From contig NZ_CAJHOB010000001.1 of the NCBI RefSeq assembly GCF_905120355.1, positions 177,485-241,484 of the forward strand: DNA of 64,000 nt, written 5' to 3'. Below, in pieces: positions 45,024 through 53,296 of the stretch. The stretch comes from Azonexus hydrophilus (GTDB taxonomy: Bacteria; Pseudomonadota; Gammaproteobacteria; Burkholderiales; Rhodocyclaceae). Each line of letters begins with the position of its first letter. Position 1 is the first letter of the stretch. A model generated the notes under the pieces. That model was not told where the DNA came from. It saw nothing but the letters and a program-made list of their open reading frames with translations, and ran no database searches. Both the position numbers and the translations under genes were made by a program.

Positions 45024-45202
45024 ACAATGACCGCGCCTGTGCGCTATGCAACCTGGATGTTGGCACCAAACCCTTCGTCCTGCACGGTGCCGATCGAGAC
45101 TATCAATTCTGTTGCGAAGGCTGCCGGGGCATCTACCAGATGCTGCATGACATCAAGGACACAGCGGTCCACAATGACCAGACTGAAAACCAGAAACAGT
45201 GA
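45020..45202 (+). CDS. Stand-alone Cys metal-binding domain (P-type ATPase N-terminal type)
   Basis: A 60-residue protein with the pattern CALC (Cys7, Cys10) then YQFCCEGCRGIYQML (Cys31, Cys32, Cys35), a layout that matches the metal-binding module found at the N-terminus of FixI/CtpA-type copper ATPases (ATPase_metal_bind). The remaining C-terminus is short and polar. Here it is a separate gene located before the P-type ATPase gene, so it may deliver copper in the cytosol. The start overlaps the TlpA stop (ATGA). Confidence 0.8.
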   Translation: MNNDRACALCNLDVGTKPFVLHGADRDYQFCCEGCRGIYQMLHDIKDTAVHNDQTENQKQ

Positions 45203-45214
45203 AAGGACACCACC

Positions 45215-45619
45215 ATGATGAGCGACGAAATGCTGAAGAAAATGCCGCACGCGATGCTGCAGGGCGCCAATGAAATGATGAAGAAACCCCTGGCCAGCGG
45301 CGCCATGATGGCCGGCGCGGGATTTGCTGCCGGCCGTGGATTGCTCGGCAAGACCGTGCTGGGCGGCGCCCTGTTGCGCAATCCGCTGACCCTGCTGGCC
45401 GTTGGCGCAGCGGGTGGTGTTGCTGCCGGCTTCCTGCTCTTCAAGTACCAGAAGGAAATCGTCGCGGGCCTGTCCAAAGCCAGCGGCATGAGCCGGGATT
45501 TCGCCCTGCAACAGAAAGAAAACCTCGCTGACCTGATGGCGGAGGCAGAGGAAAAGATCGAAGGCGTCACCGCACCGGCCAACACCGATAGCGCTGCCGC
45601 CCCCACGCCCACAGCCTGA
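45215..45619 (+). CDS. Glycine/alanine-rich membrane-associated protein (DUF5132-like)
   Basis: A 134-residue protein. An amphipathic Met-rich N-terminus (MMSDEMLKKMPHAML) is followed by a Gly/Ala-rich hydrophobic part (about 32-75), a charged helix and a low-complexity tail. I recall such proteins, sometimes called DUF5132, located before HMA-containing P-type ATPases, but the link is not firm. AGGACACCACC provides the ribosome-binding site. Confidence 0.65.
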   Translation: MMSDEMLKKMPHAMLQGANEMMKKPLASGAMMAGAGFAAGRGLLGKTVLGGALLRNPLTLLAVGAAGGVAAGFLLFKYQKEIVAGLSKASGMSRDFALQQKENLADLMAEAEEKIEGVTAPANTDSAAAPTPTA

Positions 45620-45630
45620 CGGAGAGCAGC

Positions 45631-46206
45631 ATGTCGCATGCGAATGAACTGGCACGGCGCATTGTCGTGCTGCAGCGCGGCGCCGGCTTCCTGTCTCTGG
45701 AGCTACCGCACGAACTGCAGCGGCGCGACGTTGGACAACACATCGAACAACATCTGGCCGCGATAGCCGGCATTCTCGCTGCAGCAGTCGATCCAAACGG
45801 ACGGCAACTGTCGATCCGTTTTTCGGCAGCCAGCCTGAGCACGGCGCAAGTGGCTCGCGCTGTGTTCTCCGCCCTGAATGACCTGCCGCCAACAGAGGCC
45901 AGCAGGCCACAGAACACCACACCGGGCCTGCAGCCTCTGCTCGACAAGCTGAAAACCCTCCTGACCCCGGCCACGCCCCCGGCCGCCGGTTCCCTGCAGG
46001 CACGCTTCCAGCCGCTGGTCGAGAGCGCCCTGACAGAAAAAGCCGTCATCAATTTCTTCAACGACATCGTCGCCTTTTATCTGATCAGGACGCACTGGGA
46101 CCTGATCAGCAAGCGCTGGCTGCAGAACCCGATTGCCCACAGCAATGCCTGGCTGACGGTGTTCTACCTGATCTTTCTCCTCATCCGCTACCGTAAGAAC
46201 CAATGA
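45631..46206 (+). CDS. HMA2-like protein with a C-terminal membrane segment
   Basis: A 191-residue protein. The N-terminal ~90 residues have the ferredoxin-like HMA pattern (RRIVVLQRGAGFLSLELP..., LSIRFSAASLSTAQVARAVFSAL) but no CxxC, which fits HMA2-type domains that accompany P-type ATPases. A Pro-rich linker and a C-terminal region with two hydrophobic stretches follow (AFYLIRTHW and TVFYLIFLLIRYR). It overlaps the ATPase gene start (ATGA), so coupling is tight. Confidence 0.7.
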   Translation: MSHANELARRIVVLQRGAGFLSLELPHELQRRDVGQHIEQHLAAIAGILAAAVDPNGRQLSIRFSAASLSTAQVARAVFSALNDLPPTEASRPQNTTPGLQPLLDKLKTLLTPATPPAAGSLQARFQPLVESALTEKAVINFFNDIVAFYLIRTHWDLISKRWLQNPIAHSNAWLTVFYLIFLLIRYRKNQ

Positions 46207-48629
46207 AACATTTCCGGATTGCCCATCGCCTGGTTCGCCGCCTGCGTGTCATTGCCCCGCCGCTGATCGGCGAACAAGAGCGCTGCTATATCCTGGAAAT
46301 CCTGCTGCGCAAGCATGCCGCCATCCGGGATGTCCGCATCGTGCCGGAAATCGGTTCGCTGACGGTACGCTACGACCCCGTTGCCTTACCGGAACAGCGC
46401 CTGCTGGCGACGCTCGATGCCATTCTCGGCAACTTGCTGTCAGCGCCACCAGCAGAGACGGTCGCGGCTGCACCCGTCGCCGGGCCGGTCAGTGAATGTT
46501 CATTGGCAGTAGAGGGAATGACCTGCGCTTCCTGCGCCCTGCTCATCGAAATGAAACTGCGGCGCGATCCACGGGTGCGCAGCGCCACCGTCAATTTCGC
46601 TGCAGCCACCCTGACCGTACACGGCGTGATGGACCGCGACACGCTTAGCGACATCGTGCGTCGACTCGGCTACGAGGCACGGCCGATGGACACCCTCAGC
46701 CAGCGTCGCCTGCTGGTCGAACGCGAGAAGGCGCGGGTCGAAGAAGCTCGCAAGCGTTTCGTGCAATCAGCCCTGCTCACTGCGCCCGTCATGATTTCGG
46801 GCATGCTGATGCATAAATCGCCGGCACTGCGCGTGATGGAATTTGCACTCTCCAGCGTCATTCTGTTCGGCAGCAGCAACAGCATCTTCAAGAAAGCCTG
46901 GGCGCTGGCCCGGCAAGGCGAAGCGAACATGGACACGCTGATTGCCATTGGTTCCGGCGCCGCCTGGGCCTACAGCATTCCCGGCGTGCTGAAAATGCAC
47001 CACCACGTCTATTTCGAATCGGCTGCCGGCATCTGCACCTTCGTCCTCCTCGGTCGCTACATGGAAGAACGGGCCAAGGGCAAAGCCAGCGAAGCCATCC
47101 GCAAACTGATCGAACTGCAGCCGGACACTGCGCTGCGCGTGAATGCCGACGGCAGCGAACGTGAAATCCCCATCGATGACGTGCAACTCGGCGACGTCCT
47201 GCGCGTACGCGCCGGCGACAAGGTACCCACCGACGGCCAGGTACTCGACGGCCATTCCAGCGTCGACGAAGCCATGATTACCGGCGAATCGCTGCCGGTG
47301 GCAAAAACCGCAGGCGACCGGGTGATCGGCGGCTGCCTGAACGGCACCGGCAGCTTCACCATGCGCGTTACCGCCATCGGCGGCGACACGGTGCTATCCG
47401 GCATCGTCAAACTGGTCGATCACGCCCAGGGGAGCAAACTACCGGTGCAGAAACTGGCGGACCGCATTTCCGCACGCTTCGTACCTGCGGTCGGCGGTGT
47501 CGCCGCCCTCACTTTCGGCGGCTGGCTGCTGGCGGGCGCACCGGCTTCAGCAGCACTGGCGCATTCCGTTGCCGTGCTGCTCATCGCCTGTCCTTGCGCC
47601 CTCGGCCTGGCCACCCCCACCGCCATCATGGTCGGCACCGGTCAGGCCGCCCGACGCGGCATTTACATCCGCCACGGCGAAGCACTGGAAACGGCAGCCA
47701 AGCTGACCACTGTGGTCTTCGACAAAACCGGCACCATCACTTTAGGCAAGCCCGTCGTCACCGACAGCCACCTCCTTCCCGGCACAGATGAACCACGTCT
47801 GGCCGCCCTGGTTGCCGCAGCCGAAACCGGCTCCGAGCATTTCCTGGCCCGCGCTCTAGGCGAATGGAGTCAGCCACGCCAGCGCGAAACCCTGCGCGCA
47901 GAACACTTTGTCGCCCACCCCGGCCGCGGTGTCACTGCGGAAATTGATGGCTGCGAAATCGTGATCGGCAACGCCGCCCTGTGCCAGGAAATGGGTATTG
48001 ACCACACCCCTCTGGCAGCGCTCGCCGACCGCCTCGCCACACAAGGCAAAACCCCTGTTTTTGTCGCCATCACGGGACAAGCTGCCGCCGTCTTCGGGAT
48101 TGCCGATGAACCACGACCCAGCGCCGCCGAAGCGATTGCCCGCTTGCACCGGCTGGGCCTGCAGACCGTCATGGCGACCGGTGACGTCGATGCCGTAGCC
48201 CACCATGTCGCGCGCGAAGTCGGCATCGACCGCGTGCTGGCCCGCTGCACCCCGGCCGGCAAACTGGCCGCCGTGCGGGAACTGCAAGCAGCCGGCGAAA
48301 AGGTCGGCATGATTGGCGACGGCATCAACGACGCACCCGCGCTCGCCGCGGCCGATGTCGGTTTCGCCATTGGTGGCGGTGCCGACATCGCCGTCGAATC
48401 CGCCGATGTCACCCTGGTGGGCGGCGACATCGCCCGCGTCGCTGCCGGCATCGACCTGTCCCGCCGCTCGATGAACATCATCCGCCAGAACCTGTTCTGG
48501 GCGCTTGGCTACAACGTCGTCGCCATCCCGGTTGCCGCCGCCGGCCGCCTCAATCCGATGATTGCAGCGGCGGCCATGGCAATGAGCTCGGTCTCGGTCG
48601 TCGCCAATTCGCTCAGGTTGCAGCGTTGA
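46203..48629 (+). CDS. Copper-translocating P1B-type ATPase
   Basis: An 808-residue heavy-metal P-type ATPase. An N-terminal HMA2-like domain (1-80) lacks CxxC; a classic HMA domain follows with CASC (Cys108, Cys111). Membrane motif CPC at 463-465, phosphorylated Asp507 (DKTGT), GDGINDAP late, YN in helix 7 and MSS in helix 8 (AMAMSSVSVVANS), which together indicate a Cu(I) P1B-1 pump. The conserved SEHP of the nucleotide-binding domain reads SEHF here. It is the last gene of the operon and overlaps the convergent NosL gene by 17 bp. Confidence 0.94.
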   Translation: MKHFRIAHRLVRRLRVIAPPLIGEQERCYILEILLRKHAAIRDVRIVPEIGSLTVRYDPVALPEQRLLATLDAILGNLLSAPPAETVAAAPVAGPVSECSLAVEGMTCASCALLIEMKLRRDPRVRSATVNFAAATLTVHGVMDRDTLSDIVRRLGYEARPMDTLSQRRLLVEREKARVEEARKRFVQSALLTAPVMISGMLMHKSPALRVMEFALSSVILFGSSNSIFKKAWALARQGEANMDTLIAIGSGAAWAYSIPGVLKMHHHVYFESAAGICTFVLLGRYMEERAKGKASEAIRKLIELQPDTALRVNADGSEREIPIDDVQLGDVLRVRAGDKVPTDGQVLDGHSSVDEAMITGESLPVAKTAGDRVIGGCLNGTGSFTMRVTAIGGDTVLSGIVKLVDHAQGSKLPVQKLADRISARFVPAVGGVAALTFGGWLLAGAPASAALAHSVAVLLIACPCALGLATPTAIMVGTGQAARRGIYIRHGEALETAAKLTTVVFDKTGTITLGKPVVTDSHLLPGTDEPRLAALVAAAETGSEHFLARALGEWSQPRQRETLRAEHFVAHPGRGVTAEIDGCEIVIGNAALCQEMGIDHTPLAALADRLATQGKTPVFVAITGQAAAVFGIADEPRPSAAEAIARLHRLGLQTVMATGDVDAVAHHVAREVGIDRVLARCTPAGKLAAVRELQAAGEKVGMIGDGINDAPALAAADVGFAIGGGADIAVESADVTLVGGDIARVAAGIDLSRRSMNIIRQNLFWALGYNVVAIPVAAAGRLNPMIAAAAMAMSSVSVVANSLRLQR

Positions 48630-49203
48630 CCTTGTTTGACTGACGCTGCAATTTTTCCCGGTCATTTCCGTAACGCCGGCTGATGTAGCGGGCGTAATCC
48701 TCGAACGCGACCGTGATGGCCTCCGCAAAGGTGCCGATTCTGCCTCCCGCCACAGCGATCACAGCCTCGGCCTTGGCCTTGTCGGCGAAGGCATATTTGC
48801 TGATGGGGCTCATCACACCGCGCAGATCCGAACCAATCAGATACGTCGCTGACGACGCTTCGATCAGCGGTTTCGGTTCTCCAGCCACGCCATAGTCGGG
48901 CGCGTAAATCGCAATAAAACCGCGCCGGCGCTGACGCAACATGCATTCTGCTGTGCAATTCAGGGAACAGGTTCCTTCGACATGACCATCGCCGTAATGC
49001 AGCAAGTGCCGGGCGTAGTGATACTGCCGGCGATCCATGTTGCAGATGACACAGCGTGGATATTTTTCCAGTTCATTTTCCAGCGGCGCACTATCCGGCT
49101 TCGTTTTGGCTGTTTCGCCTTCCACTTCGGTTGCCATTGCCATCTTGTTCATGGCGCCCAGCATGGCGATTGCGCTTCCCTTCAGCAGCATGCGTCGATT
49201 CAT
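48613..49203 (-). CDS. NosL-family copper-binding protein 1 (Tat-exported)
   Basis: A 196-residue protein from the ATG at 49203, which has AGGA eight bases upstream; starts at 49218 or 49224 are possible. Twin-arginine signal (NRRMLLKG) then NosL-type ligands CVICNMD (Cys51, Cys54, Met56) and GTCSLNC (Cys79, Cys83) with Cys87 beyond. NosL is a Cu(I) chaperone or lipoprotein of nitrous-oxide reductase loci, but no nosZ is present here. It lies downstream of the TonB receptor gene with a hairpin between. It is convergent with the copper ATPase gene. Confidence 0.85.
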   Translation of the reverse strand: MNRRMLLKGSAIAMLGAMNKMAMATEVEGETAKTKPDSAPLENELEKYPRCVICNMDRRQYHYARHLLHYGDGHVEGTCSLNCTAECMLRQRRRGFIAIYAPDYGVAGEPKPLIEASSATYLIGSDLRGVMSPISKYAFADKAKAEAVIAVAGGRIGTFAEAITVAFEDYARYISRRYGNDREKLQRQSNKVNAAT

Positions 49204-49239
49204 TTGCTTGATCCTCATGTTCATCCATCATCAAAGAAT

Positions 49240-49261
49240 CTGCCGCTCCGCAGTGCGGCAG
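49240..49261. other. Hairpin between the TonB receptor gene and NosL 1
   Basis: CTGCCGC (49240-49246) pairs with GCGGCAG (49255-49261) around an 8-base loop. It is in the 77-bp gap after the receptor stop and before the NosL 1 start on the minus strand, so it may attenuate or terminate the receptor transcript. No T run follows. Confidence 0.4.
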
Positions 49262-49280
49262 GCCCGGAAATTGTCCTGCT

Positions 49281-51641
49281 TCAAAAAACGGCTTTCAGGT
49301 TGAGAAGCCAGTTTCTTGGCTCACCGTAGGTCATGTAAGTATTCAGCCCCTGGACGCGGGTGAAATAACGCCGGTCAAACAGGTTGTTGACGGAGAGGCT
49401 CAAGGCGTAGGTCTGGTTGATGCGATAACCCAGCACTGCATTGACCAGGGCATAACCCCGCTGTTCGCGCGCTTTTACCGTCGGCGTTGACAACCCGCTT
49501 GCGATATTGCTCATCCCGGTCACTCCGAGGCCAAGATTGAAACCCTGCAGCGGCTGACTGGTAAAACGGTAGTTCGACCACAGCTTGAGCTGGTGGCGTG
49601 GATACCAATAGCTGATCGGCGCCCCCACCGAGGCAGCAGTGGCTGTCTTCGTCTGCTCCGTTTCCAGGCGGGTATAGCCAGCTGAAATATCCCAATTCCG
49701 CAAGGGGCTGCCTGCCACCTCCAATTCCCAGCCTTTGCTTTCAACTTCGCCCAAAGGCAGGAAAAAACCGGGGTTCGCCGGATCGGCAAACGAACGGTTA
49801 GTATCTTTGATCTGAAAGACTGCAACCGTAGCCAGCAGCTTCCGGTCAAAGAACTCACCCTTGGCACCAATTTCGTATTGTTTGCCGACCCGCGGTTCAA
49901 GGACACTGCCATCTGCCTGCTTGGCAGTCTGGGGCACAAAGATGTCGGCGTAGCTGGCGTACAGCGAAACGTTCCTGCTGGCATCGAATACCAGGCCGGC
50001 ACTGGGGGTGAACACATGTTTTTCCCTGGCACCACGGACCCATGCTGTTGGTGCGGGATCCGGGGCAACCGTCCGTGACTCGTTGTCGTAATCGCTGTAG
50101 CGCCCCCCCAGAACCAGGGTCAACGGGTCGAGCAGCTTCAGTTGAACTTGCCCGTAGACACCGCGCTGCACTGTCCGGTTTTTGCTACCCGTCCGGTACG
50201 CTTCGTTGAAGTCCGGCACCTCTGGCGGATCATTGAAGCGCACGTTATTAACGCGCAACGACGCCACGTGCAGGGATGAAACCGTCTTGCCCTGGGCGAG
50301 ATACGCACTGTAATTCATGCCCAGCAACAGCTGGTGGCTGCGGCCAAACAGCTCAAATGGGCCACCCACATTGACATCCACGTCGCGTGCCGTGTAATCC
50401 CAGTCCGCCTTGCGGCGCGTGTAATTTCCGGTCATGGTCAGCGGGTCAATACCGGTCGTCAGATAGCCATCCTTGAAGAAAGAAGATGTTTCCCGGTTGC
50501 TGGCCCGGAACTTGGCCCGCCAGCCAGCGGCAAAACGATGCTCCAGCTCGCCAACGACTTCCTGGTGCTTCCAAGTGTAGCGATTCCAGTCCGGATCAGG
50601 GCTGAAAGAACGCGGCAAATCGATCAGGCGTCCATCGGTATACGTGGGCAACCCGCCATACCCTACCCGGGTACGACTTTCCTGAGCGGCAAGCGACAGG
50701 CGCAGGGTCGTCGACGGCAGCAAGTCGGCCTCGACAATGCCATAACCCAGCCATTTTTCGTTGTGGTTGCGATTAACGAAACTGTCCTTGTCATTCCCGG
50801 CGGCGACAACACGCCCACGGATGCGGCCGTCTGCACTCAGCGGGCCAGTTACATCTGCTTCGAGCCGGGTGTTGTCCCAGCTTCCCAGGGTTGCCTGTAC
50901 ATGACCGCCAAAGTCGGCTTTGGGCGCTTTCCTGACCAGGTTAACGGTGCCGGAAAAAGCGCCGGAGCCTTGCAAAACGCCGGCAGGTCCACGCTGCACC
51001 TCGATCCGTTCATACATGGCCAGGTCAAATTGCTGGTAGCCGGACAATGGGTAACCCGATGGCGTGCCATCATATTGCACGTTCATCGCACCGCCACGGG
51101 CGTGGTATTGCCCATGATCGGCTGTATTGCTGATCGCCTGGGTGCCGGTCATCTGGGTCATGGCATCCCAGAGCGTGACCATGTTCTGGTCATCCATCTG
51201 GCTGCGACTGAGAACCGAAACCGAATACGGAATATCCCGCGGACTCAGGGGCAGCTTGCTGGCCACGGTGATTTTTTCCGGTTTATAGGATGTTTCTCGA
51301 TCAGCACTGACGACAAGCGCTGGCAGGGTTTTCGGTGGTAACTGCGGGACACTGCTGCGCTGGACTATGTAACTACCATTGCCACTCGGGCTGGCCTGCA
51401 GCCCACTACCGGACAACAGTTTCTGCAGCCCTTCGGCAGAGCTGAAATCACCATCCAGCGCAGGCGCGGACAACCCCCGCGTTTCTTCCGGGTTAAACAG
51501 GATCTGGATACCGGCTTGCCTGGCAAAGGTGGTCAGTGCGCTATCCAGCGGCTGGGCAGAAATGGTGAACGGCGCAGCGTGAGTAGCGGAGCTGCAATAG
51601 AGCGAGGCAATGAGAAGGGCGAAATGTAGCGGCTTGTGCAT
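49281..51641 (-). CDS. TonB-dependent receptor with STN signalling domain
   Basis: A 786-residue outer-membrane receptor from the ATG at 51641. Signal peptide (about 1-22), then an STN/secretin-like N-terminal signalling domain (about 25-95: FTISAQPLDSALTTFARQAGIQILF), plug domain (SVLSRSQMDDQNM..., LVRKAPKADFGGHV) and a barrel ending NWLLNLKAVF with a terminal Phe. The STN domain and the adjacent FecR/FecI genes show transcriptional signalling. The class is annotated as siderophore receptor by default; the NosL neighbours make a copper chelate plausible. No methanobactin precursor was found beside it. Confidence 0.92.
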   Translation of the reverse strand: MHKPLHFALLIASLYCSSATHAAPFTISAQPLDSALTTFARQAGIQILFNPEETRGLSAPALDGDFSSAEGLQKLLSGSGLQASPSGNGSYIVQRSSVPQLPPKTLPALVVSADRETSYKPEKITVASKLPLSPRDIPYSVSVLSRSQMDDQNMVTLWDAMTQMTGTQAISNTADHGQYHARGGAMNVQYDGTPSGYPLSGYQQFDLAMYERIEVQRGPAGVLQGSGAFSGTVNLVRKAPKADFGGHVQATLGSWDNTRLEADVTGPLSADGRIRGRVVAAGNDKDSFVNRNHNEKWLGYGIVEADLLPSTTLRLSLAAQESRTRVGYGGLPTYTDGRLIDLPRSFSPDPDWNRYTWKHQEVVGELEHRFAAGWRAKFRASNRETSSFFKDGYLTTGIDPLTMTGNYTRRKADWDYTARDVDVNVGGPFELFGRSHQLLLGMNYSAYLAQGKTVSSLHVASLRVNNVRFNDPPEVPDFNEAYRTGSKNRTVQRGVYGQVQLKLLDPLTLVLGGRYSDYDNESRTVAPDPAPTAWVRGAREKHVFTPSAGLVFDASRNVSLYASYADIFVPQTAKQADGSVLEPRVGKQYEIGAKGEFFDRKLLATVAVFQIKDTNRSFADPANPGFFLPLGEVESKGWELEVAGSPLRNWDISAGYTRLETEQTKTATAASVGAPISYWYPRHQLKLWSNYRFTSQPLQGFNLGLGVTGMSNIASGLSTPTVKAREQRGYALVNAVLGYRINQTYALSLSVNNLFDRRYFTRVQGLNTYMTYGEPRNWLLNLKAVF

Positions 51642-51696
51642 GGATGTAACCCCGATGATTTGGTTTTCATGGGCACGTTCAAAGGCGTGCTGAGGA

Positions 51697-51704
51697 GGTA
51701 GACG
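51697..51704 (-). promoter_or_regulatory. Candidate ECF (FecI-type) -10 element upstream of the receptor
   Basis: On the minus strand CGTCTACC lies 56 bp upstream of the receptor start, and GGTGCGAAC is further upstream near the usual -35 position. CGTCT-type -10 elements are typical of iron-starvation ECF sigma factors. The match is short and untested. Confidence 0.3.
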
Positions 51705-51744
51705 CAAAAACCGTTCGCACCCTGACAGCGCGCCGCAAAAAAAC

Positions 51745-52653
51745 TCAGCGGGCGACGATCAAGGTCGCATTACCCTCCTCGATCAGGCGCAGCGGGTAGA
51801 GGCGGATGATGGCCGCGAGAAGGCCGGAGCGATCCTCGGCCGAGAAGACGCCGCTGATCCGATAGGCAGCCAGGCGCGGATCGTCGATGCGGACCGGGTG
51901 CGAATGCCGACGATTGATCTGGGCTACGACCTCGGTCAGATCGAGATCGTCGAACAACCAACGTCCCTCGGTCCAGGCGTCGGCACCTTCCACTGCGAAC
52001 CGGCTGCTGCCGAGCAACCGACCGGCGCGATACGAAATCTGCTCGCCAGCACCGATTTCCTGGCCAATACCCGCTGCCGGCAAACGGACCTCGACGCGTC
52101 CTTCGGCAACGCCAACAGTGACCACCCCGGCGACACGGCGGACATTGAAACGGGTGCCGATGTCACGCGTCTCGCCGTCAGCCGCAACGACGACAAAGGG
52201 CCGCAGACCCGGGGCGACATCGATGAAGATCTGCCCCTGTTCAAGTAGCAGCCGTCGCTGCCAGAGCGTGTGTTCAACGCGGATGCGTGTGTCGCCGTCA
52301 AGCTGGATGCGACTACCGTCGGCGAGCAATGTGTCAGCCTGCTCGCCGATTTGCGTCGTTTTATACATATCGACAGCAACATTCTGCTGCAGGGCGAACA
52401 GCATCGCGGTCGCCAGCACCAGCAATCCGGCCAGCGCCTGTTGCCGACGCGGGCGTCGCGGTCTGACCTGCTCGAGGGCGCCCCACAGATGCTGGTAACG
52501 CTGGTATTCCTCGCGGTGGCGCTCTGAGCGCGCCAGCCAGGCATCGAATTCGGCGCAACGGGGGCAATCGTTGCCCGCTTCGTTGATGCGCAGGAACCAG
52601 CGCGCTGCCTCCTCGGCCAACGAATCGTCAGCGGCCGGTTCAGGGCGACTCAT
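51745..52653 (-). CDS. FecR-family anti-sigma regulator
   Basis: A 302-residue regulator. N-terminal DUF4880 cytosolic domain (about 10-55: EEAARWFLRINEAG, EFDAWLARSERHREEYQR), one membrane helix (about 73-90), then the periplasmic FecR domain (LLADGSRIQLDGDTRIRVE, VGVAEGRVEVRL) and a C-terminal secretin-like STN domain. It transmits the receptor signal to the sigma factor. The start overlaps the sigma gene stop by one base (TGATG). Confidence 0.92.
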   Translation of the reverse strand: MSRPEPAADDSLAEEAARWFLRINEAGNDCPRCAEFDAWLARSERHREEYQRYQHLWGALEQVRPRRPRRQQALAGLLVLATAMLFALQQNVAVDMYKTTQIGEQADTLLADGSRIQLDGDTRIRVEHTLWQRRLLLEQGQIFIDVAPGLRPFVVVAADGETRDIGTRFNVRRVAGVVTVGVAEGRVEVRLPAAGIGQEIGAGEQISYRAGRLLGSSRFAVEGADAWTEGRWLFDDLDLTEVVAQINRRHSHPVRIDDPRLAAYRISGVFSAEDRSGLLAAIIRLYPLRLIEEGNATLIVAR

Positions 52654-53138
52654 CAGAGACAGTCACGCAGGCGCAACAGGGCGCGAATCAGCAGCTTCTC
52701 GACGGCATTCAGCGAAATGCCGTACGCTGCCGCCAGCGTTTTCTGCGATAAACCGTCAAACTTGTGTTTGACGAAAACTTCGCGGCAACGCGGCGGCAAC
52801 TCATCGATCGCGACCTGCAGGCGACGGATCTGCTGACGCGCAATCGCATAGCGCTCGGGGGGGGGCGCCGGACAGGCAATCTCGGCGCATTGATCGAGGC
52901 TGACGCAGGCGTCATGGGCGGCGTGACGGCGAAAGTGGTCAATCGTCAGGTGTTCGGCGATCCGGAACAGGTAGGCCCTGCGCTTACCCGGCTCCGGCGT
53001 GCGTTCGCTACTGAGCAAACGCACGAAGGTTTCCTGGGCGAGATCGGCAACCGTCTCCCGGCAGGCAATCCGGCGCCCGATGTAACGGCGGATTTCGCCG
53101 GCATGATCGAGGTAGAGCGCAGTAACCAGGCTATTCAT
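52653..53138 (-). CDS. ECF sigma factor, FecI-like
   Basis: A 161-residue sigma-70 region 2/4 factor. Region 2 (YIGRRIACRETVADLAQETFVRLLS) and region 4 (LPPRCREVFVKHKFDGLSQKTLAAAYGIS) are clear. It is the first gene of a sigma-FecR-receptor unit and should drive the receptor gene and itself. Palindrome site 2 (53201-53217) lies 63 bp upstream, shared with the divergent SafE-type gene. Confidence 0.92.
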   Translation of the reverse strand: MNSLVTALYLDHAGEIRRYIGRRIACRETVADLAQETFVRLLSSERTPEPGKRRAYLFRIAEHLTIDHFRRHAAHDACVSLDQCAEIACPAPPPERYAIARQQIRRLQVAIDELPPRCREVFVKHKFDGLSQKTLAAAYGISLNAVEKLLIRALLRLRDCL

Positions 53139-53200
53139 TATCGCGGGGTCGATTTTTCCGAAAAACGCCCGGATGATAGGCCTGCTGCCGTATTTTCCTG

Positions 53201-53217
53201 TGCGGCATATTGCCGCA
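53201..53217. promoter_or_regulatory. Palindromic operator site 2 (TGCGRCA-N3-TGYCGCA)
   Basis: TGCGGCA-TAT-TGCCGCA, a perfect 7-bp inverted repeat with a 3-base centre. It lies between the divergent fecI-like (start 53138) and DsbD_2/SafE-type (start 53297) genes. It shares length, spacing and half-site pattern with site 1 at 40847 and site 3 at 54000. Confidence 0.65.
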
Positions 53218-53296
53218 TCGCCCTAGGGCACAGGCGTTTCCCGTACCTGCACCGAGCACGCTTTGCTAGACTGCGGCCCTTCTCACGGGAGACACG

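Noticed and set aside
51642..51744. A methanobactin-like precursor peptide near the TonB receptor
   Set aside because: I read both strands of this gap and of 49204-49280. Only a 10-codon frame without Cys and a frame continuing out of phase into the receptor gene were found.
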